Below are positions 7,379 to 13,713 of a stretch of DNA of 21,524 nucleotides, piece by piece. The notes under the pieces were generated by a model that was given only the letters and a program-made list of their open reading frames with translations, was not told the origin of the DNA and ran no database searches. This DNA comes from DATDRM01 sp035291705 (GTDB taxonomy: Bacteria > Chloroflexota > Anaerolineae > Anaerolineales > UBA4823): the NCBI GenBank assembly GCA_035291705.1, contig DATDRM010000068.1, forward strand, positions 1-21,524, written 5' to 3'. The stretch's first letter is position 1. The number at the start of each line of letters is the position of its first letter. Both the position numbers and the translations under genes were made by a program.

Positions 7379-9121
7379 ATGGTATTCACTCCAAGAGTTG
7401 GTGTGTACATCTGCCACTGCGGGATCAACATCGCTGCCACGGTGGACGTCGCTGCAGTTGCCAAGTTTGCCGTTGGCCTGCCGGGCGTGGTAGTCGCCCG
7501 CCATTACACCTACATGTGCTCTGACCCCGGCCAGGTGCTGATCAAGAACGATATCGCCGAATTAAACCTTAACCGGGTCGTGGTGGCTTCCTGCTCGCCG
7601 CTGATGCACGAACCGACCTTTCGCGCCACTGTCGCCGATGCCGGGTTGAATCCCTATTGCTATGAGATGGCGAACATTCGCGAGCAGTGCTCCTGGGTGC
7701 ATCCGGGCGGCCCCAACACCACCCTCAAAGCCATGCAGCTCGTGGCTTCCGCCGTAGCAAAAGCGACTCACCTTGAGCCATTAGAAGTCCGGCAGGTCCC
7801 GGTCACCCCGGCCGCGTTGGTCATCGGCGGTGGGTTTGCTGGCCTGCAAGCTTCCCTGGACATCGCCGAGGCGGGTTTCCAGGTGACGCTCGTCGAGCGC
7901 TCTTCCCAACTCGGTGGGCACGCCGCCCAGCTCTACCGGACATTCCCGACGCTCGAATCCGTAGTTGACCTGCTGAATCCCGTAATTTGCCAGGTGAAGG
8001 AACACCCGCGCATCGCCGCGATGACCGAGGCTGAGGTGATCGAAGTCGGCGGCTACGTAGGCAACTTCAAAGTGAAAGTCCGGCGCGGGGAAGAAGTCGC
8101 TGAGTTGCTGGTTGGCGCCATCCTGGTGGCTACTGGCTATGAAGTCTTCGACGCCCGCCGCAAACCTGAGCTGGGCTACGGTGTATACCCCCAGGTGATC
8201 ACCACGCTGGACTTTGAGCGGCTGGCTGCCGAGGGAATCCAGGTCAATGGCCGCCAACCGAAGCGGGTGGTATTTATCCAATGCGTTGGCTCTCGCGACC
8301 AGTCCCTGGGCAACCCCTATTGCTCACGGGTGTGCTGCATGGTCACCGCCAAGCAGGCCCGGTTGGTGCGACAAACCTTGCCGGAGTCGGAAGTGAGCGT
8401 GTTCTACATAGATGTGCGCGCCTTCGGTAAGAATTTCGAGGAGTTCTACGACCTCACTCGAGAGGAGGGCGTGATTTATCGCCGGGGAAACCCATCCGAG
8501 ATCATCAAGCGCGGCGAACGGGTGGTTGTACGCGCCGAGGATACCTTGCTCGGCGAGCCGGTAGAGGTGGAAGCTGATCTGGTGGTACTGGCCGTCGGGA
8601 TGACACCCCGCGCCGACACCGGCGCCGTCGCCGGGCTGCTCAAACTCGCCCGCTCGGCAGATGGCTTTTTCCTCGAAGCCCATCCCAAGCTCCGCCCGGT
8701 AGACACCGCCATGGCCGGGCTGTTCCTGGCCGGCTGCTGCCAGGGACCAAAAGACATTTCTGAAACCATTTCCCAGGCGCGCGCCGCGGCCTCCGCCGCG
8801 TTGATCCCCTTGATGCGCGGCCAGGTGCCTGTGGAGGCCGCCACCTCTTATGTCGACGAAGAATTATGTGCCGGATGTGGGCAGTGCGCCCAGATATGTG
8901 CTTTCTCGGCCTTGGCGCTGCACCCGCTGCGCGGGGTCATGACGGTCAACCCGGTGCTCTGCCAGGGTTGTGGCGCCTGCGCCGCCGCTTGCCCTTCTGG
9001 GGCGATCAACGTCCACCACTTTACCTTCGAGCAGTTCATCGCCCAGATCGATGCCCTGGTGGACGGAGAATTTCTGCCAATGCCAGTTTCGATAAGCGAG
9101 GATGTTATTGTAAAGGTCTGA
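7379..9121 (+). CDS. hdrA: HdrA-like flavoprotein, single module
   Basis: This 580-residue HdrA has an N-terminal Fe-S domain (CHCG at C12-C14, YMCSD, ASCSPLMHEP), an FAD site GGGFAG near 149, CVGSRD...YCSRVCC near 305, FLAGCCQGPKDISET, and a C-terminal diferredoxin with motifs from C497 and C528. The usual internal ferredoxin insert is absent, and the segment that is TLDCSSC in the fused paralogue reads TLESVVD here. It is therefore complementary to the HdrA-GltD fusion, which has the internal ferredoxin but lacks the N- and C-terminal Fe-S domains. The start at ATG 7379 has CGGAGG at 7366-7371 and lies 15 bases after hdrCB. Its middle part is strongly similar to the fusion protein, suggesting duplication and an HdrA-HdrA' heterodimer (inference). 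Confidence 0.92.
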   Translation: MVFTPRVGVYICHCGINIAATVDVAAVAKFAVGLPGVVVARHYTYMCSDPGQVLIKNDIAELNLNRVVVASCSPLMHEPTFRATVADAGLNPYCYEMANIREQCSWVHPGGPNTTLKAMQLVASAVAKATHLEPLEVRQVPVTPAALVIGGGFAGLQASLDIAEAGFQVTLVERSSQLGGHAAQLYRTFPTLESVVDLLNPVICQVKEHPRIAAMTEAEVIEVGGYVGNFKVKVRRGEEVAELLVGAILVATGYEVFDARRKPELGYGVYPQVITTLDFERLAAEGIQVNGRQPKRVVFIQCVGSRDQSLGNPYCSRVCCMVTAKQARLVRQTLPESEVSVFYIDVRAFGKNFEEFYDLTREEGVIYRRGNPSEIIKRGERVVVRAEDTLLGEPVEVEADLVVLAVGMTPRADTGAVAGLLKLARSADGFFLEAHPKLRPVDTAMAGLFLAGCCQGPKDISETISQARAAASAALIPLMRGQVPVEAATSYVDEELCAGCGQCAQICAFSALALHPLRGVMTVNPVLCQGCGACAAACPSGAINVHHFTFEQFIAQIDALVDGEFLPMPVSISEDVIVKV

Positions 9122-9144
9122 ATGGACAGTATGGAGGTATTACC

Positions 9145-10131
9145 ATGACCACTACCTGGATGATCAAGACGAATGGCGACCCACTGGGTGCCGTGCGAGG
9201 ATTCCTGGATCGTTTGTGGCAAGAGACAGGATTAAAAGGTATGCTCCTACCCCAATACCAGGCTGAAACAGGCGGGGTAGTCCCATACCTGGCCCAGGAG
9301 CCGGCCGATCTGGCGACAGCCTATCCCTTTACGCCCCTGGTGAAAGTGAATGCGGCCAGGCAGGTCGCACAACTGGCACATGAACAACCTGTGGCACGTT
9401 TTGCTGCAGTTTTGCGACCGTGCGAGACGCGCGCCCTGTGCGCCATCGAAAAGCGTTCGCCATCTGGAGTGGAACATTGGCTGATCGTGGGCACAGATTG
9501 CCTGGCCAGCTTCCCTGCAGAAGATTTCGCCTGGCGGCTAGAGAAAGCTGGCGGAGTCGATGGACTGACCCGTGAGGCGTTGAGGTTTGCCCGCCAGGGT
9601 GAGATCGCCCCCTATCGTTATCGGCTCGCCTGCCAGATGTGCGCTGATCCGATGTGCCAGGGCGTGGATCTGGCCATTGAGCTGCTCGGCCTTCCGGTTA
9701 ATGAGCTCCTCCTGGTGAACGCTAAGGACGAAAGCACTGCAACCAGGCTTCACCTCTCCGAGATCACCGATGGACCGGCGTCGCCCGCCTGGGTGGCTCA
9801 GCGCACTCACACGCTGGATGCCATCCGCAAACGACACACCTCAACCCACGCCCGGATGGTCAAGGAGCTGCCCGGAGACCTTCCTACCACGGTCAGCGAG
9901 TTTGTCCAGATGCTGGCCGAATGCTTCCCATGTCAAAGCTGTCTGGAGGCCTGCCCAGTTTACTCCGGGGAGCTGGCCTCTCGCCGCTTCGACGGTTCAA
10001 TCCAGGTTGACGACATCGTTTGCTGGTTGACGGACTGTGCAGCGTGCGGCCTGTGCGACGAGGCCTGCCCCAAAAATCTGCCGATCACGGCCTTCGTCAG
10101 CCGCCTCACCCAGGAGGCCATTGCGGTTTAG
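9145..10131 (+). CDS. FrhB/FdhB-like Fe-S flavoprotein, copy 2
   Basis: A 328-residue paralogue of the 2390 gene. Shared signatures are VLRPCETRAL with C93, a CQMCADPMC segment, and two C-terminal ferredoxin motifs, CFPCQSCLEACP from C260 and CAACGLCDEACP from C298. The frame is open further upstream to 8866, but that stretch overlaps the HdrA gene and is not homologous to the family. The ATG at 9145 has GGAGG at 9133-9137 and begins MTTTWMIKTNGDP, matching the 'GDPL..VRGFL' opening of copy 1. It sits directly after the 580-residue HdrA, so each HdrA in the operon has an FrhB-like protein near it. Soluble; the acceptor or donor is unknown. Confidence 0.82.
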   Translation: MTTTWMIKTNGDPLGAVRGFLDRLWQETGLKGMLLPQYQAETGGVVPYLAQEPADLATAYPFTPLVKVNAARQVAQLAHEQPVARFAAVLRPCETRALCAIEKRSPSGVEHWLIVGTDCLASFPAEDFAWRLEKAGGVDGLTREALRFARQGEIAPYRYRLACQMCADPMCQGVDLAIELLGLPVNELLLVNAKDESTATRLHLSEITDGPASPAWVAQRTHTLDAIRKRHTSTHARMVKELPGDLPTTVSEFVQMLAECFPCQSCLEACPVYSGELASRRFDGSIQVDDIVCWLTDCAACGLCDEACPKNLPITAFVSRLTQEAIAV

Positions 10132-10214
10132 GGATGGTAGCGGGACGAGGATAAATCCCCTTCCCTTTATCCCCTATCCCTGGACCAAGAAATTTACAAT
10201 AATTGGAGTTGACC

Positions 10215-10652
10215 ATGCCCTTGCGCGTCCAAACCGATCCCACTCGCGTTGGATCCATCCTGCGCCTGGTATTTTCGCAACCCAGGCCACCGGTTGCCCG
10301 TTGCCGCTTGCTGAGCTCAGGATTTGGTCCCAGCTACATGCTCAAGACCCGCGATGACCTGACCGGTCAAAGGGCCTGCCTGGGTTGTGGGTGTTGCATG
10401 GATGCCTGTCCGGTGCTCGCCCGCGATCCAAAGCGCCGCTTGCGCAGCGAATCGCGCACTTCCCTGGCCCTTGAAACCCTGGTAGGCGAAGATTGCGACC
10501 GCTGTGGCAACTGCGCCCTGGCATGCCCCCAGGTAGACCCGACTATCAAGCACTTCCTGGTGCAAACTCACTTGGCTGAGGGCATGGCCGAACTGCTGGC
10601 CAAGGCGGCTTCAGATGAATTGTTTGTCCTAGACCTGATGCTGATGGGGTAA
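10215..10652 (+). CDS. HdrC-like dicluster [4Fe-4S] protein
   Basis: This 145-residue protein has two classical CxxCxxCxxxCP motifs: C55-C58-C61-C65 (CLGCGCCMDACP) and C94-C97-C100-C104 (CDRCGNCALACP). The spacing of about 28 residues between them and the helical C-terminus resemble HdrC. The start chosen is ATG 10215, with GGAG at 10205-10208; an in-frame TTG at 10203 would overlap that ribosome-binding site. The first ~50 residues contain no recognised domain. It has no adjacent free-standing HdrB; the HdrB in the operon already carries its own HdrC. It may instead wire an FrhB-like subunit to the fumarate-reductase-type subunits that follow (inference). Confidence 0.8.
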   Translation: MPLRVQTDPTRVGSILRLVFSQPRPPVARCRLLSSGFGPSYMLKTRDDLTGQRACLGCGCCMDACPVLARDPKRRLRSESRTSLALETLVGEDCDRCGNCALACPQVDPTIKHFLVQTHLAEGMAELLAKAASDELFVLDLMLMG

Positions 10653-10743
10653 CCTGACACGAAAATGTAATCTGTAATTCGTAAGGAAATTACGCATAAC
10701 GTTTTACGCATCAAGGAGTATGTTTCAGACCACGGAGTTTTGC

Positions 10744-11409
10744 ATGACCGAAATCTTCATCTATAACCAACGCTATGAGGTTCCTGAAGGCCTGACAATT
10801 CTAAAAGCCTTCGAATGGGCTGGCTTCCATCTCACGCGCGGCGTGGGCTGCCGGGGTGGATTCTGCGGGGCGTGTGGCACGGTCTACCGCTTGAGCGGCG
10901 ATTACCGCTTGAACTACGCCCTGGCCTGCCAGACCGTTGTTCAGAATGGAATGCTGCTCGGCCCGATCCCCTTCTTCCCGGCGCAACGCCCGGCTTACAG
11001 CCTGGAGCAGCTCGCCCCAACCGGTGAAACCCTGCTCGACCTGTATCCGGAAATCCTGCGTTGCTTCGGCTGCAACACCTGCACCAAAGCTTGCCCACAA
11101 GAGATCGATGTGCTTGGCTACATGTCAGCAGCACTGCGCAGCGACTTGCCTGCCCTGGCTGACACTTCTTTCGACTGCATCATGTGCGGGTTGTGTGTGG
11201 CGCGCTGCCCCGCCGAGCTCGTCCCGCCCAATGTAGCCCTGCTCGGGCGCCGGCTGTATGGAAAATATCTGGCTCCACCCGCTGGACACCTGCGCCAGCG
11301 CCTCCAGGAAATCCAGGCCGGGGTCTACCAGGCCGAGCTGGGCGAGCTGAAAGCGCTGCCGCTGGCCGATCTCAAGGCGCGCTATAACGCCCGCCAGATT
11401 GAAGCTTGA
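10744..11409 (+). CDS. Fumarate reductase/succinate dehydrogenase-type Fe-S subunit
   Basis: This 221-residue protein has an N-terminal plant-type [2Fe-2S] domain (C36, C41, C44, C62 in the pattern CRGGFCGAC...ACQT). Two C-terminal [4Fe-4S] motifs follow: C107-C110-C113-C117 and C145-C148-C151-C155. The layout is that of FrdB/SdhB or of the N-terminal half of thiol:fumarate reductase TfrB. However, the second motif is a clean CxxCxxCxxxCP rather than the [3Fe-4S] pattern of SdhB, and no CCG domain follows. ATG 10744 has GGAG at 10734-10737 with a 6-base spacer; the upstream ATG at 10720 sits one base from an AAGGAG and is unlikely. The matching flavoprotein is encoded at 13714. No membrane-anchor genes are nearby, so it is probably soluble. 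Confidence 0.83.
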   Translation: MTEIFIYNQRYEVPEGLTILKAFEWAGFHLTRGVGCRGGFCGACGTVYRLSGDYRLNYALACQTVVQNGMLLGPIPFFPAQRPAYSLEQLAPTGETLLDLYPEILRCFGCNTCTKACPQEIDVLGYMSAALRSDLPALADTSFDCIMCGLCVARCPAELVPPNVALLGRRLYGKYLAPPAGHLRQRLQEIQAGVYQAELGELKALPLADLKARYNARQIEA

Positions 11410-11440
11410 TCTAGCAATGCTTACTAGAATCGAGGCTTTA

Positions 11441-11464
11441 GCCGGAGCGATAACCGGAGTGATA
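11441..11464 (+). repeat. 12-base tandem duplication carrying the ribosome-binding site of the acyl-CoA dehydrogenase gene
   Basis: GCCGGAGCGATA is followed directly by ACCGGAGTGATA, identical at 10 of 12 positions. Each copy contains GGAG; the second, at 11456-11459, is 10 bases from the ATG at 11470 and is the likely ribosome-binding site. It is probably a small slippage duplication. Confidence 0.55.
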
Positions 11465-11469
11465 CGCTA

Positions 11470-12579
11470 ATGGACTTCACTTTCCCTGAAGATACGGAAA
11501 TGCTGCGGGACATGCTGCGCCGCTTCCTGCAGAAAGAGGCCCGGCCGCTGGAGATGAAATACTATAACACGGGTGAACTGTCTCCCGAAGAGCGCGCTCG
11601 CCTGCGCCTGGCCATCCAGCAACTGGGGCTGTGGGGGCTGACCGTGCCTGAGCAGTTCGGAGGCGGTGGGTTGGACGCGGTGACCGCCTGCATGATCGAG
11701 GAAGAGCTCGGAGCGACTTTCGTACCGGTGGAGATGGGGGCAGTACCCACCCTGCTGTATGCCTGCGCCGGAGAGCAGCTGTCGCGCTTCCTCGAGCCAG
11801 CCCTGGAAGGCAGCCGCCGGCCGATCCTGGCGGTGCGCGAACCCCATCCGGCAGGCATTAAACCCGAAAATTGGACCACCAGCGCCACACCTGACGACGA
11901 AGGGTTCATCCTGAATGGGCAAAAAATACTTGCCGCTTCCCCTGGCGAGGGCGACTTCTTCATCCTCCTGGCCAAAGCACCCCAGGGGTTGACGGCTTTC
12001 CTGCTCGACGCTGATCTGACCAATGTGCAAACCTCTGCCAATGGCAAAATGGTCCTGACCCTGAGCAATTGGCGTGTGCCTGGTGAAGCGCTTCTCGGCC
12101 AGCCGGGAGGCGCTCTGGAACTCGCCAGGAGTGAGGCCACGCGCGCCTGGATTCAAATGGGCGCCCGCTATGTCGGAATGGTTGAACGTCTGATCGAAAT
12201 GGCCGCCGAGCACGCCCGCAGCTGGGTTTCCCTCGGTGAGCCGCTGGCGGTGCGCCCGGCAGTGCAGCGTATGCTGGCCGAGATGCGCGTTGACGCCGAA
12301 AGCGCCCGCTGGTTGGTGTATCACGCTGCCTGGCTCGCCGATAACCGCCAGGACGATAGTATCCATGGCCCGGCTGCCCAGGTGCGCCTGGCAACCGGCG
12401 AAATGCTTAAACGCGCCGTCGATCGGGTGACGATGATCTTCGCTGGTCCTGGTCCAGCACCACAGATCGAACCGCACCTGCTCATCAAGAGCCTGGTCCC
12501 CCCCGAAGCACTGGAGCTGGGGCTGGAAGCGGCGCGGTTCGCCATTGCAGCGGAAATGTTTGACCTCCATCCAGCCTAG
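11470..12579 (+). CDS. Divergent acyl-CoA dehydrogenase family protein
   Basis: Acyl-CoA dehydrogenases are FAD enzymes that oxidise acyl-CoA thioesters to enoyl-CoA. This 369-residue protein has the family order. It has a helical N-terminus with LGLWGLTVPEQFGGGG near 50-64, a middle beta region (GFILNGQKILAASPGEGDFFILLA), and a C-terminal helical domain with RVTMIFAGPGP leading to E334-P335. E334 is my candidate for the catalytic base at the position of the family GG.GY..E.P motif. The FAD-contact motifs (normally TEP..GSD and W.T) are degenerate (REPHPAG; ENWTTS), so substrate and activity are uncertain. No ETF genes are in the window. Its place between Fe-S subunits suggests direct electron exchange with the Hdr/FrhB proteins rather than with ETF (inference). 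Start ATG 11470 with GGAG at 11456-11459. Confidence 0.8.
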   Translation: MDFTFPEDTEMLRDMLRRFLQKEARPLEMKYYNTGELSPEERARLRLAIQQLGLWGLTVPEQFGGGGLDAVTACMIEEELGATFVPVEMGAVPTLLYACAGEQLSRFLEPALEGSRRPILAVREPHPAGIKPENWTTSATPDDEGFILNGQKILAASPGEGDFFILLAKAPQGLTAFLLDADLTNVQTSANGKMVLTLSNWRVPGEALLGQPGGALELARSEATRAWIQMGARYVGMVERLIEMAAEHARSWVSLGEPLAVRPAVQRMLAEMRVDAESARWLVYHAAWLADNRQDDSIHGPAAQVRLATGEMLKRAVDRVTMIFAGPGPAPQIEPHLLIKSLVPPEALELGLEAARFAIAAEMFDLHPA

Positions 12580-12597
12580 TCATCTTGGAGGTGACTG

Positions 12598-13671
12598 ATG
12601 AATATAAATCGAATTCTTGAGGTGCAGCACGGTGATACGCTGAGAGCTCTCCGCCAGTTCCTCGCCGCCTGGTGGGTCCAAAACAAACTGGACGCCATGC
12701 TGGCACCGGTCGAACTGCTGGAAAGCTCCAGCATCCCCCCCCAGGTGATCGAAAACCCCGCCGGGTTAGCGGCAGTCAATCCATTTGCGCCGTTCATGAC
12801 CAGCAACGCCGCTGGCATCGCTGACCGGTTCGTCCAGGAAAACTCCGATCAGCGTTTGGCCATCCTCCTGCGGCCTTGCGAACTGCGCGCCTTTGTCGAA
12901 CTCCAAAAGCGTCGCCCGGTTGCGCCCCAACCCAATGAGGTTGTGATTCTCGGCGTAGATTGCATTGGCACTTTCACCCACAGCGACTATCTGCTTAGTT
13001 TGGAAGCCCACGGACTTAGCAGCGTGACTGCCGATGTCCTGCGCAACGCGGCGGAGGGTGGTTTAAGGCCGCAACGCTTCCGCACCGCCTGTATGGTCTG
13101 CGACTGGCCCGGCCCCTGTGGTGCTGATGTGACCATCGGCGCGATCGGCGTCCCGTCCAATGAATTTCTGCTGGTCATTGCCCGCGACGAAGCCACCGAC
13201 GAGCGCCTGGGTTTGAATGCTCTCACCGGCGCCCTGGCTACCGAATACCAGGTCTCGCATCGCGAGACAGTCGTGGGCGCGGTCGCCGATATGCGGGCGG
13301 GGATGCGCAGGGGACTGATCGAGGAGATGCAAACCGCCTACCGGTTTAATGATCTGGGCAGCTTTCTAGCCTGGTTTGCCAGCTGCTCGCTATGTGGCCA
13401 GTGCCTGGACGCCTGCCCGATGTACCACGGCCAATTCGACAATCTGCTTGGCAAACGCGCGTCGCAGCAAAGCGGGCGGGCCGCGCTGGCTGAATTGGTG
13501 CTGATCAGCCGCTGGATCGCTTCCTGCTCTGGATGTGGGATGTGCGAGGAGGTGTGCGAAAATCAGGTGCCTCTGACCCTCTTGATCTCGGCTCTCAGCC
13601 ATCGCGTGCGCAGCGAGATGCATTACAAATGCGGAGACCCGGCGCAGCCTCCGCCGTGGTCCCGTCATTAA
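12598..13671 (+). CDS. FrhB/FdhB-like Fe-S flavoprotein, copy 3
   Basis: A 357-residue third paralogue with ILLRPCELRAF (C94), a CMVCDWPGPCG segment, and two C-terminal ferredoxin motifs: CSLCGQCLDACP from C263 and CSGCGMCEEVCE from C310. In the last motif the usual proline after the fourth cysteine is glutamate. The N-terminus aligns with copies 1 and 2 (GDTLRALRQFL versus GDPL..VRGFL). A strong ribosome-binding site, GGAGGTGA, lies at 12586-12593 before ATG 12598. It is placed between the acyl-CoA dehydrogenase and the fumarate-reductase-type flavoprotein, which suggests it is the electron port for one of them. F420, NAD(P) or ferredoxin as partner cannot be distinguished. Confidence 0.82.
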   Translation: MNINRILEVQHGDTLRALRQFLAAWWVQNKLDAMLAPVELLESSSIPPQVIENPAGLAAVNPFAPFMTSNAAGIADRFVQENSDQRLAILLRPCELRAFVELQKRRPVAPQPNEVVILGVDCIGTFTHSDYLLSLEAHGLSSVTADVLRNAAEGGLRPQRFRTACMVCDWPGPCGADVTIGAIGVPSNEFLLVIARDEATDERLGLNALTGALATEYQVSHRETVVGAVADMRAGMRRGLIEEMQTAYRFNDLGSFLAWFASCSLCGQCLDACPMYHGQFDNLLGKRASQQSGRAALAELVLISRWIASCSGCGMCEEVCENQVPLTLLISALSHRVRSEMHYKCGDPAQPPPWSRH

Positions 13672-13713
13672 TCCAGGCGATCATCAACCGCCAAAAGCCC
13701 CTCGGAGGTGTGT

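Noticed and set aside
8866..9144. Upstream extension of the second FrhB-like frame to an ATG at 8866
   Set aside because: It overlaps the end of the HdrA gene in another frame, has no homology to the family, and ATG 9145 has a good ribosome-binding site and a family-typical start.
11467..12570. 367-codon open frame on the minus strand
   Set aside because: It is the exact antisense of the acyl-CoA dehydrogenase gene, a common by-product of GC-rich codon usage. Its translation resembles no family.
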